From NCBI RefSeq assembly GCF_028993635.1, contig NZ_CP118631.1, positions 930,001 to 994,000 of the forward strand: a stretch of 64,000 nt of DNA, written 5' to 3'. Positions 8,960 to 16,954 of the stretch are shown in pieces. Below the pieces are notes generated by a model. That model was not told where the DNA came from. It ran no database searches and saw nothing but the letters and a program-made list of their open reading frames with translations. The stretch's first letter is position 1. Every line of letters begins with the position of its first letter. Source of the stretch: Mucilaginibacter sp. SJ (lineage in GTDB: Bacteria > Bacteroidota > Bacteroidia > Sphingobacteriales > Sphingobacteriaceae). The position numbers and the translations under genes were made by a program.

Positions 8960-10438
8960 TTAAGCTTTTAGCTTAGCATTTAAAAGGGCTTTCCACTCTT
9001 GGTAAACCGGTTCAAACGCATCTGTAGTTGGTTCAACCAATTTGATAGCTTTGATATTGCTGAACGCTTCGGATGGTGATTTGAAAATTCCGGCACCTAT
9101 ACCTGCGCCTAAGGCCGCGCCTACGCTGCCGTCATTATTGTAAAGCTCAACAGGCACGCCCGTAGCATTTACAAAGGTTTGGGTAAACAGATCACTCAGG
9201 AACAGATTGCTTTTGCCGGCACGGATCACAGTTGGGTTCATGCCGTTGCCGCGCATAATATCAAAACCATAACGGAATGATGAGGCTATCCCCTCCTGTA
9301 CAGCCCTGAAAATATGTGCCGGTGTATGCAGGTTAAGGTCGATATTTTGAAAATGCGCACCAACCTGTTTGTTATTTAGCATGCGCTCGGCACCGTTGCC
9401 AAACGGCAATACCTGCAAGTCCTCGCTGCCCAAAGGTGCTTTTTCAGCTTCGGCATTCATTTGGTTATAGCTATAGCCGGTGCCGAAAGTGTTTTTTACC
9501 CAGCGATACAAACTGCCGGTTCCGTTAATACAAAGCAGCACACCAAGCCTCTTTTGCTCATCGGTATAATTAACGTGCGCAAAGGTATTGATGCGTGATT
9601 GCTGATCAAAAACCAACTGATCATCCACACCATATATCACGCCCGAGGTACCCGCGGTGGCAGCTACCTCGCCAGGGTTAAGTACATTTAATGAGAGGGC
9701 ATTGTTGGGCTGGTCGCCGGATTTATAGGTAATCGGAATGTCGGCCTTCAAATTCAGTTTTTCGGCAACGGATGCTTGCAAGGTTCCGTGCGAAGAAAAT
9801 ACAGGATTGATAACCGGGAACAGGCTTTCATCGAAACCGAAATAATTGATGATCTCTTTGGAGATGCTATTGGTTTTGAAGTCGAAAAATACACCTTCAG
9901 ATAATGCAGATACCGATGTGGTGATGTCGCCGGTAAGTTTCATGGCGATATAATCACCAGGCAGCATGATCTTATCTATTTTACTGTAGATCTCCGGTTC
10001 ATTTTCCTTTACCCAGGCCAGTTTTGAGGCCGTAAAGTTACCCGGCGAATTGAGCAGGTGCGATAAGCAATGCTCTTCGCCAATGGTGGCAAAAGCTTTA
10101 TCGCCAATTTCAACAGCGCGGCTATCGCACCATATAATACTATTACGAAGTACGTTTTGATTTTTATCAACCAATACCAGGCCGTGCATTTGGTAAGCGA
10201 TACCAATGGCAGCTATATCTTTTGAGTTGTAACCTCCCTTAGTATGACAGCGCTCCAATGCTTTTTGTGCCTGCTCCCACCACATTGAGGGAGATTGTTC
10301 GGCCCAGCCGGGATGCAATGCTTTAATTGGCGACTCCTGGTCTGGGTATTGTGCCGAAGCGATTGTTTTTTGCGTTGCGGTGTCAACAACACTTACTTTT
10401 ACCGACGAAGTACCTATATCGATCCCTAATAACAGCAT
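8960..10438 (-). CDS. xylB: xylulokinase (FGGY family)
   Basis: It would phosphorylate D-xylulose to xylulose-5-phosphate for the pentose phosphate pathway. The 492-residue length and the N-terminal ATPase-fold motif GIDIGTSSVKVSV fit FGGY kinases. The substrate segment MHGLVLVD (near residue 79) and the GTSGVIYG phosphate loop (near residue 263) are present. It is the first gene of the xylB-xylA-symporter unit and is transcribed divergently from the LacI gene, with a promoter and operator between them. Assignment to xylulose rather than another sugar rests on the neighbouring xylose isomerase. Confidence 0.95.
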   Translation of the reverse strand: MLLLGIDIGTSSVKVSVVDTATQKTIASAQYPDQESPIKALHPGWAEQSPSMWWEQAQKALERCHTKGGYNSKDIAAIGIAYQMHGLVLVDKNQNVLRNSIIWCDSRAVEIGDKAFATIGEEHCLSHLLNSPGNFTASKLAWVKENEPEIYSKIDKIMLPGDYIAMKLTGDITTSVSALSEGVFFDFKTNSISKEIINYFGFDESLFPVINPVFSSHGTLQASVAEKLNLKADIPITYKSGDQPNNALSLNVLNPGEVAATAGTSGVIYGVDDQLVFDQQSRINTFAHVNYTDEQKRLGVLLCINGTGSLYRWVKNTFGTGYSYNQMNAEAEKAPLGSEDLQVLPFGNGAERMLNNKQVGAHFQNIDLNLHTPAHIFRAVQEGIASSFRYGFDIMRGNGMNPTVIRAGKSNLFLSDLFTQTFVNATGVPVELYNNDGSVGAALGAGIGAGIFKSPSEAFSNIKAIKLVEPTTDAFEPVYQEWKALLNAKLKA

Positions 10439-10499
10439 AGCCTATTCAGATTTTTGTATGATTTTTTGGTTGTATTTATTAATTGGTAACTTAACGCAA

Positions 10500-10529
10500 C
10501 GAAAATAAAGAAATAAATAAAAATTGCAA
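10500..10529 (-). promoter_or_regulatory. putative xylB promoter
   Basis: Read on the minus strand, TTG (10527-10529), 19 bases, then TATTTTCG (10500-10507) matches the Bacteroidota pattern TTG-N19-TAnnTTTG with one mismatch. The TTG lies inside the palindromic operator, so a bound repressor would block it. The leader to xylB would be about 57 bases. Confidence 0.5.
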
Positions 10530-10537
10530 TCGATTGC
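10526..10537. promoter_or_regulatory. LacI-type operator-like palindrome between xylB and lacI
   Basis: GCAATCGATTGC is a perfect 12-base palindrome with central CG, lying 31 bases before the LacI gene ATG and 87 bases before xylB. The position between the divergent genes makes it the best candidate site for the adjacent regulator, which could control both xylB and itself. Confidence 0.65.
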
Positions 10538-10568
10538 GTAAAATATTTTTTCCAACTTGCACGCTATA

Positions 10569-11600
10569 ATGAAGAAAGTTAAACGCACCACCATTTATGA
10601 CATTGCCGCTAAGCTCGGCATAACCGCGTCTTCCGTATCAAGAGCGCTGAATAACAGCAGCCAGGTGAACGAAAAAACCAGGGAGCTGATCATCAAAACC
10701 GCCGATGAGCTCAATTATAAACGCAACACCCTTGCCTCCAACCTGCGCAAAGGGCATTCAAAAACTATTGGCGTAGTGGTGCCGCGGATAAACCAGAATT
10801 TTTTCAGTAACGTGATAGCCGGCATTGAGGAAACAACCTATCAAAAAGGATATAACCTTATCATATGCCAGTCGGGCGAAGTGCATGATAAAGAGATCCA
10901 GTGTGTAAATACGCTCATTAACCAGCATGTGGATTGTATTGTGATCTCGGTATCGGCCGATAGCTATGATTACCAGCACCTGCAAAATGTGCTTGACCAT
11001 GGTATTCAGCTGATCCAGTTTGACCGTGTTGCCGAAGAGCTGGAAACGCTTAAAGTGATCAACGATAATGAACAGGCTTCATTTGAAGCGGTATCGCACC
11101 TGATAGAAAACGGATATAAACGTATTGCCTTACTTGAGGGCCCACAAAATCTCAATATTTTTCGCCAGCGTAAAAATGGATATCTACGGGCATTAGAAAC
11201 ACATAGAGTGAAAGTTAGTGATGAACTGGTGGTTGAAAATGCATGGACAAAAGAACTTGGTGCCGAAGCTACCCGTAAACTGCTTAACCTCCCCCACCCG
11301 CCGGATGCTATATTTGCCTCTACATCTGACTTTTCGGCTTTAGGTGTCTTGGAGGTAGCTAATGTCATGAATATCAAGGTACCTTCAGAATTGGGTATTT
11401 GCGGTTACTCTAATGAAGCTTTTACGGAGATTACCAGCCCATCGATAACTACTATAGATCAGTTTAGTGTTTATATGGGCAAAACCATTGGCAACCTATT
11501 TTTCCAGGAGATTGCCAGCATCGAGGTTTCGGTTAAACCCAAGATCATCAGTATTAAGCCTGAATTGATTATAAGAGGATCAACAGCGAGGAAGGGATAA
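10569..11600 (+). CDS. LacI-family transcriptional regulator
   Basis: A 343-residue repressor with an N-terminal helix-turn-helix (TIYDIAAKLGITASSVSRAL, residues about 8-27), hinge to about residue 60, and a periplasmic-binding-protein-like effector domain starting at SKTIGVVVPRI. The ATG at 10569 gives the usual MKK-x-TT-IYDIA beginning and is preferred over the TTG at 10557. It is divergent from xylB with a CG-centred palindrome between them, so it likely represses the xylose genes and is released by a sugar; the effector is not known from sequence. A related palindrome before uxaC suggests that it may act there too. Confidence 0.92.
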   Translation: MKKVKRTTIYDIAAKLGITASSVSRALNNSSQVNEKTRELIIKTADELNYKRNTLASNLRKGHSKTIGVVVPRINQNFFSNVIAGIEETTYQKGYNLIICQSGEVHDKEIQCVNTLINQHVDCIVISVSADSYDYQHLQNVLDHGIQLIQFDRVAEELETLKVINDNEQASFEAVSHLIENGYKRIALLEGPQNLNIFRQRKNGYLRALETHRVKVSDELVVENAWTKELGAEATRKLLNLPHPPDAIFASTSDFSALGVLEVANVMNIKVPSELGICGYSNEAFTEITSPSITTIDQFSVYMGKTIGNLFFQEIASIEVSVKPKIISIKPELIIRGSTARKG

Positions 11601-11642
11601 GGTTAGCTCCTTATAAGATTGATGATTTATAAAGATTAAAAT

Positions 11643-11728
11643 AAATGTCATTGAGCGTAGCGCGGCAATCGCATGCTATACAGAGCGGCCGTGCTTCCGT
11701 GCGATTGCTTCGTGCCTCAATGACATTT
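11643..11728. repeat. REP-like intergenic inverted repeat
   Basis: An 86-base imperfect palindrome: AAATGTCATTGAG at the left pairs with CTCAATGACATTT at the right, and inner parts around CAATCGCA and TGCGATTG also pair. It contains GCGATTGCTTCGTGCCTCAATGAC, a motif I associate with abundant dispersed repeats in Sphingobacteriaceae. A short degenerate relative lies at 16917-16943. The lacI-cydA gap shows nothing else of note. Confidence 0.75.
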
Positions 11729-11875
11729 TTTTATTCGTAATTTTTACTAAAATTCCACCACAAATCCAACTCTTTCCCGATAAAAAACATATTTTAAATT
11801 CAATATCGATAAGCATTTAGTTACAGATTTGTTACATTAAGCTTTAATTTCAACCATTATTTAAGTATAACACGT

Positions 11876-13198
11876 ATGGATGATTTTTTAGCTGCCAGAT
11901 CTCAAATGGCCTTATCCTTAGGTTTTCATATCATATACTCCTGTATAGGTATGGTAATGCCGGTTTTCATGGCGATATCACATTATAAATGGATCAAAAC
12001 CCAGGACCCGGTTTATAAAAACATCACTGTAGCCTGGAGTAAGGGCGTGGCTATATTTTTTGCTACCGGCGCCGTATCCGGTACCATGCTCTCTTTTGAG
12101 CTCGGATTGCTTTGGCCCGGCTTCATGAAACACGCCGGGCCGATCTTCGGTATGCCGTTCTCGTTAGAGGGCGTCGCCTTTTTCATCGAAGCGATAGCAC
12201 TTGGCTTATTCCTTTATGGCTGGAACAAACTAAATAACTGGGTACATTGGACAGCCGGGGTTATTGTTGGGGTAAGCGGCGTTGCATCGGGTATCCTGGT
12301 GGTATCAGCCAATTCCTGGATGAATAGTCCGTCCGGGTTCGATTTTATAAATGGACAATATGTTAATATCGATCCGGTAAAAGCCATGTTTAACAAGGCC
12401 TGGTTTTCCGAGTCGTTGCATATGATCATAGCCGCCTTTTCGGCAACAGGTTTCGCGGTAGCAGGCATCCATGCGCTTATGATCTACCGTAAAAAGAATA
12501 TCGCTTTCCATACTAAGGCATTTAAAATTGCCATTATCTTCGGTGCGGCCGCTGCCATATTACAACCTTTCAGCGGCGACTTATCAGCCAAAAATGCGGC
12601 TAAACACCAACCTGCAAAACTGGCCGCAATGGAAGCTTATTTTCACACCCAGGAATACGCACCGCTGGTTATCGGCGGCATTCCCGACACAGCGGCTAAA
12701 AAAGTAAATTACGGCTTAGAAGTTCCCGGTTTATTAAGCTTTTTGGTGCACGACAATTTTAAAACACAGGTAAACGGATTGGATAAGATCCCTGTTAAAA
12801 ACCAGCCGCCGGTAGCTGTGACCCATTACGCATTCCAGATCATGGTAGGCATAGGCGTTTTGATGATGCTGATCGGGATCATCTATTTTTATGAACTCTG
12901 GAAAAAGAAAGACCTGCTTTCCAAACCATGGTTTCTGAAAACTTTTATTTGGGCAACACCACTTGGTTTTATAGCCCTTGAAGCCGGTTGGACGGTTACC
13001 GAAGTTGGTCGACAGCCATGGATTATACAGGGCGTTATGCGCACCAGCGAAGCAGTTACACCAATGCCGGGTATTCAGTATTCTTTTTACCTGTTCAGCT
13101 TTATTTATTTTACGCTGAGTGTGGCTGTTATATTTTTATTAAAAAGGCAAATCCAGATGGTGCCTGAATTGTATGACCGTAAAACCGCCCAGCCATGA
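11876..13198 (+). CDS. cydA: cytochrome bd ubiquinol oxidase subunit I
   Basis: The haem-bearing subunit of a bd-type terminal oxidase, which would oxidise quinol and reduce oxygen to water in the inner membrane, often under low oxygen. Length 440 matches the short-Q-loop class. Visible are the N-terminal haem histidine His18 (in LGFHIIY), a second conserved histidine in ESLHMIIAAF near residue 182, and the C-terminal family motif TEVGRQPWIIQG near residue 375. About nine membrane segments are evident. The stop overlaps the cydB start by 4 bases. Confidence 0.96.
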   Translation: MDDFLAARSQMALSLGFHIIYSCIGMVMPVFMAISHYKWIKTQDPVYKNITVAWSKGVAIFFATGAVSGTMLSFELGLLWPGFMKHAGPIFGMPFSLEGVAFFIEAIALGLFLYGWNKLNNWVHWTAGVIVGVSGVASGILVVSANSWMNSPSGFDFINGQYVNIDPVKAMFNKAWFSESLHMIIAAFSATGFAVAGIHALMIYRKKNIAFHTKAFKIAIIFGAAAAILQPFSGDLSAKNAAKHQPAKLAAMEAYFHTQEYAPLVIGGIPDTAAKKVNYGLEVPGLLSFLVHDNFKTQVNGLDKIPVKNQPPVAVTHYAFQIMVGIGVLMMLIGIIYFYELWKKKDLLSKPWFLKTFIWATPLGFIALEAGWTVTEVGRQPWIIQGVMRTSEAVTPMPGIQYSFYLFSFIYFTLSVAVIFLLKRQIQMVPELYDRKTAQP

Positions 13199-14205
13199 TG
13201 CTATATATTGTAATCCTTTTTCTTTTTGCGGCTATCACCCTCTACTTTTTATTAGGCGGAGCCGACTTCGGTGCTGGCATTATCGAGCTTTTTACATCAA
13301 CTGACAATAAACACCGCACCCGCAAGATCATGTACCAGGCTATCGGCCCAATTTGGGAAGCCAATCATATGTGGCTTATCATTACCGTGGTGGTGCTATT
13401 TGTGGGCTTCCCGGTTATTTACAGCGAAATGTGCATCTATCTGCACATTCCGCTGTTGGTAATGCTGCTTGGTGTAATTGCCCGAGGTACAGCATTTTCG
13501 TTCCGTAATTATGATGCCATTAAAGATGAAAAAACACAGGCATTTTATACCCATATATTCGTTTATTCAAGTTTTGTTACGCCATTGTTTTTAGGCATCA
13601 TTGCAGGCAGCGCCCTATCCGGGCAAATCGATCCTAAAGCCACTGATTTTGTACATGCTTACATCTTTAGCTGGTTCAATTGGTTTTCGGTATCTGTTGG
13701 CTTTTTTACCGTGTCGTTGTGCGGCTTCCTTGCAGCTATTTATATAGTTGGCGAGACTGAAGACGTTGACGAAATTAAGCGTTATATCCGCAAGGCGAAG
13801 ATCATGAACATTGCCGCCGTAATATGCGGCGCACTTGTATTTTTGGCTTCTCATTTTGAGCATGTCCGCCTGGCAAACTGGATTTTTGGCAACCCTGTAA
13901 GTTTAGTTGCAGTGATAGCTGCAACCATTTCATTGGCAGTACTTTATTTAATTATATCACATCGCCGCAACCGGCAATGGATCAGGGTACTGGCGGCTTT
14001 CCAGGTGTGTATGATATTGATATCAGTTGGGTTTTCGCGCTTCCCGAGGTTTGTTATTTTTAAAGACGGCAGTTCTATGTCCTTGCTTACCGAACATGCC
14101 AATAGCAATAGTATTGATGACTTAGGGATCGGTTTATTGGTGGGTAGTTTGTTTATACTACCGGCGCTGGGGTATTTGTATTACGCGTTTAAAAAGAAAA
14201 ATTAA
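13195..14205 (+). CDS. cydB: cytochrome bd ubiquinol oxidase subunit II
   Basis: The partner subunit of the bd oxidase, 336 residues with about eight or nine membrane segments. The N-terminal YFLLGGADFGAGI and the following IGPIWEANHMWLI (around residues 20-60) are signatures of CydB. It overlaps cydA by 4 bases (ATGA), so the two are translationally coupled. No cydX-like small gene or cydCD exporter is seen after it; the next gene is a regulator after a 119-base gap. Confidence 0.96.
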   Translation: MMLYIVILFLFAAITLYFLLGGADFGAGIIELFTSTDNKHRTRKIMYQAIGPIWEANHMWLIITVVVLFVGFPVIYSEMCIYLHIPLLVMLLGVIARGTAFSFRNYDAIKDEKTQAFYTHIFVYSSFVTPLFLGIIAGSALSGQIDPKATDFVHAYIFSWFNWFSVSVGFFTVSLCGFLAAIYIVGETEDVDEIKRYIRKAKIMNIAAVICGALVFLASHFEHVRLANWIFGNPVSLVAVIAATISLAVLYLIISHRRNRQWIRVLAAFQVCMILISVGFSRFPRFVIFKDGSSMSLLTEHANSNSIDDLGIGLLVGSLFILPALGYLYYAFKKKN

Positions 14206-14312
14206 TCTTGATTTGCCTGATTTTAGGATTTCATGATGTCACACCCTAAATCAAGCTAATCGTAAAATCAAGCGCATCATGGTTCTAATGACAAATATAT
14301 GCCATCAAATAT

Positions 14313-14320
14313 TACATTTG
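14313..14320 (+). promoter_or_regulatory. -7 element (TAnnTTTG) at the GntR gene start
   Basis: TACATTTG matches the Bacteroidota -7 consensus but no TTG is seen 19 bases upstream. It ends 4 bases before the GTG start codon, so a transcript from here would be leaderless or nearly so. Confidence 0.35.
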
Positions 14321-14324
14321 TGTT

Positions 14325-15353
14325 GTGAAGAATTATTTAAAGATCCTATCAATCGACGAATACTCCATTACGCCTAAGTACCTGCAACTCTCCAATGCTA
14401 TTATCAGGGCCATTGAAAGCGGGCAGATTGTGAAGGATGATATGCTCCCTTCGATCAATGATCTCAGCTATGCACTGGATACTTCACGGAATACCATTGA
14501 GCGCGTTTATAAGGAATTGAAGGAGAAAGGCATAGTAAGCTCAGTTCCGGGCAAAGGTTTTTTTATTTCCAATACCGATTTTCAAAAGCCGCTTAAGATT
14601 TTCCTCCTGTTCAACAAGCTTAGCGCACATAAAAAGATCATCTACGATGCCTTTGTAGCAACTATCCGCGAGCAGGCAGCTATCGATTTTTATATCTATA
14701 ACAACGATTTTTACTTTTTTAAAAAGATCATTACCGAAAGCATCCAGAGCGATTATGCCAAATACATCATCATTCCGCATTTTTTAGATAATGAAACCAA
14801 GGCCCATGAGATCATCAATACTATTCCAAAAGATAAACTGATTTTACTGGATAACCTGGTACCTGGCGTGAGTGGCAAATTTGCAGCGATATATGAAAAC
14901 TTTGCTACGGATGTTTACGAGGCGCTGAAGAGCATGCTGGATAACCTGAGTAAATATCATACACTCAAGCTGATCTTCCCCGGCAAAACCTATCACTCTA
15001 AAGAGATCATGAAGGGCTTCCTGAATTTTTGCAGGCAGTATGCTTTCGAGTACGATATTGTTGAAACGCTATCGACAGAAACTATCCAGAAAAACACGGT
15101 ATATATTAGCCTTACAGAGGATGACCTGGTTGAGCTCATTAAAAAGATCATCGCCTCTGATTTAAAAGTGGCTAAGGACGTTGGCGTGATATCCTATAAT
15201 GAAACAGCGCTTAAAGAGATCATTCTTGATGGTATCACCACCATCTCAACCGATTTTAAATTAATGGGCAGCAAAACCGCCGAGTTTGCGTTGAATAACT
15301 GCCACGAGCATTTTGCGGTTCCGTTTACGGTGAGGTTGAGAAGCTCGTTGTAG
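14325..15353 (+). CDS. GntR-family regulator with sugar-binding-type effector domain
   Basis: A 342-residue regulator. Residues about 15-80 form a winged helix of the GntR type (PKYLQLSNAIIRAIESG, then SINDLSYALDTSRNTIERVY and SVPGKGFFI). The remainder looks like a LacI-type periplasmic-binding domain (KLILLDNLV, VGVISYNETALKEI, DGITTISTDFKLMG), an architecture common for sugar regulators in Bacteroidota. The start is GTG at 14325; no good ribosome-binding sequence precedes it. It follows cydB and converges with the DUF1080 gene, so its target is not clear from context. Confidence 0.85.
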   Translation: MKNYLKILSIDEYSITPKYLQLSNAIIRAIESGQIVKDDMLPSINDLSYALDTSRNTIERVYKELKEKGIVSSVPGKGFFISNTDFQKPLKIFLLFNKLSAHKKIIYDAFVATIREQAAIDFYIYNNDFYFFKKIITESIQSDYAKYIIIPHFLDNETKAHEIINTIPKDKLILLDNLVPGVSGKFAAIYENFATDVYEALKSMLDNLSKYHTLKLIFPGKTYHSKEIMKGFLNFCRQYAFEYDIVETLSTETIQKNTVYISLTEDDLVELIKKIIASDLKVAKDVGVISYNETALKEIILDGITTISTDFKLMGSKTAEFALNNCHEHFAVPFTVRLRSSL

Positions 15354-15411
15354 CCCCCCTACCCCCTTAAAGGGGAACGATGGTTTAAAAGCAACAATGA
15401 TTGAAGGCTCA

Positions 15412-15518
15412 ACTTGCGCTCGTTTTTAGCGAGTGCTTAACGTGGGTTTGCGCTTACAACGCAACTGGCGATACAATCGCCCAACCATATTAAGCACTCG
15501 CTAAAAACGAGCGCAAGT
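15412..15518. repeat. large perfect inverted repeat with inner hairpins
   Basis: Two perfect 29-base arms (15412-15440 and 15490-15518) flank a 49-base centre. Inside the centre two further hairpins can form, TTGCG...CGCAA and GGCGAT-ACA-ATCGCC, giving a branched, cruciform-like fold. It lies between convergent genes and its right end is 5 bases from the DUF1080 stop, so it may serve as a two-way terminator. A shorter CCCCTT-AA-AGGGG hairpin lies just before it at 15363-15374. Confidence 0.85.
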
Positions 15519-15522
15519 ATTT

Positions 15523-16884
15523 TTACTTCAACTCCCTAACTTTTATACTTCTGAAAAACACCTCATTGCCATGATCTTGTAGTAATAAATGCCCTTCAGC
15601 GGCTTCGCCAAAGTTTTTCCAGATTTTGTACTTACTGATTGCTACCAGGTCGCGGAAAGCTTTTGAACCTCGTTCGTATTCCAGTACTTTAACGCCATTC
15701 AGGTAGTGCTCAACATGATTATTAGGATACACCACCACGCGGCCCGTATTCCATGCCCCTATCGGGTGCACAAAACGGTCCTGTTTGTTGGCTTTAATAA
15801 GGTCATACAGCGAGGCTAAAGTACGGTCGCCATCACGGCCAAGTTTGGCATCGGGGTGCAGTTTATCATCAAGTACCTGGTATTCCAGGCCAATAGCCGA
15901 CCCTTTAGTAACTTCAGACAGGGTGACAAAATATTTGACACCGCTATTAGCTCCCGCCGTAAGCTTAAATTCAAACGACAGGTCAAAAGCGCTGTAATTA
16001 TCATTAGTCACAATATCACCGCCACCAGATTCTTCCTGTCCGGCAGAGGGCAGCACATGCATAGTACCGTCAGCATATTCCCAGCCTTTATCCGGGAAAC
16101 CTTTAAGGGTTGCACCGCGCCAGCCTGTATTGGTTTTGCCATCGTATAATAATTTCCATCCGTTTGCTTTTTCAGCAGCAGTTATGCTGTTTGGTGTAAG
16201 GTTAACAACATACACATCCTTTGGAAACGGGGTAGCTTTTAAATTAGTGGTCTTGAGGTTAATATTTTTGAAATACACCTTTTTGTTAGCCTGCTTTTCT
16301 TCGCTTACCGCATGCACCTGTAAAGCGATAAAGCCTTTGCTGTCGATAGTATCAACAACATCGCTTGCAGGGACACCGTTTACCCATGTTTTCATCTCGT
16401 TGCCGATACATTCAATTTTGATGTGATTGTATTCGCCTACTTTAAAAGCGTCTTTTGCTTTTGGGTTGAGATCCAGCGGATAAAGCCAATCGCGCCGGCC
16501 TTCGTCATAAATGCCACCAGTCCATTTGCGTGAAGACGGGTCTATTTCAAATTGCCTGCCATAAACCTTGCCTTTGCCTTTATTACCCTCAGGGTCAAAA
16601 TGACTGCGGGTTTGTACGCCCGAATTGCTCAGTTCACTTTCAATTTTCGCATCCAGCTCTAATATAAAATTACCGTATTCCTTTTCGGTAACTAAAAATG
16701 AATTGCCAGAGTTGAGCACAGTAGTGCCTACTATGGCCCCGTCTTCTACTTTATAATCGGCATTGCCGGCAAGCTTTTTCCAGCCTTTAAGGGTTTTACC
16801 ATCAAATAGTTTGGTTTGCGCATTTACCGGACCGAATGCCGTTGACGCCAAAAGCATAATTGCAGGGTAGATTATTTTTTTCAT
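15523..16884 (-). CDS. secreted protein with two DUF1080 (3-keto-disaccharide hydrolase) domains
   Basis: A 453-residue protein with an N-terminal signal peptide (cleavage likely after PVNAQ near residue 23). Two concanavalin-like DUF1080 domains follow: one from about 26 to 215, starting LFDGKTLKGWKKL, and one from about 243 to 452, starting LLYDGKTNTGWRG. The Pfam family is now named 3-keto-disaccharide hydrolase. Its neighbour at 16955 is a Gfo/Idh/MocA oxidoreductase, a class that can form or reduce 3-keto sugars, so the pair may act on oxidised glycosides in the periplasm; this is inference. Gap to the neighbour is 70 bases, same strand. Confidence 0.87.
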   Translation of the reverse strand: MKKIIYPAIMLLASTAFGPVNAQTKLFDGKTLKGWKKLAGNADYKVEDGAIVGTTVLNSGNSFLVTEKEYGNFILELDAKIESELSNSGVQTRSHFDPEGNKGKGKVYGRQFEIDPSSRKWTGGIYDEGRRDWLYPLDLNPKAKDAFKVGEYNHIKIECIGNEMKTWVNGVPASDVVDTIDSKGFIALQVHAVSEEKQANKKVYFKNINLKTTNLKATPFPKDVYVVNLTPNSITAAEKANGWKLLYDGKTNTGWRGATLKGFPDKGWEYADGTMHVLPSAGQEESGGGDIVTNDNYSAFDLSFEFKLTAGANSGVKYFVTLSEVTKGSAIGLEYQVLDDKLHPDAKLGRDGDRTLASLYDLIKANKQDRFVHPIGAWNTGRVVVYPNNHVEHYLNGVKVLEYERGSKAFRDLVAISKYKIWKNFGEAAEGHLLLQDHGNEVFFRSIKVRELK

Positions 16885-16916
16885 ATTTGATATTTTCTTG
16901 TTTGATTAAAATAAAT

Positions 16917-16943
16917 CGTCATCGCAAACACGAAGCAATGACG
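16917..16943. repeat. short degenerate REP-like palindrome
   Basis: CGTCATCGC...GCAATGACG pair with one mismatch around the motif CACGAAGCAATGAC. It resembles the core of the larger repeat at 11643-11728. Confidence 0.5.
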
Positions 16944-16954
16944 TAATTAAGAAA

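Noticed and set aside
15412..15518. Terminal repeats of an insertion sequence
   Set aside because: The arms enclose only 49 bases and there is no transposase; kept as a repeat or structured element.
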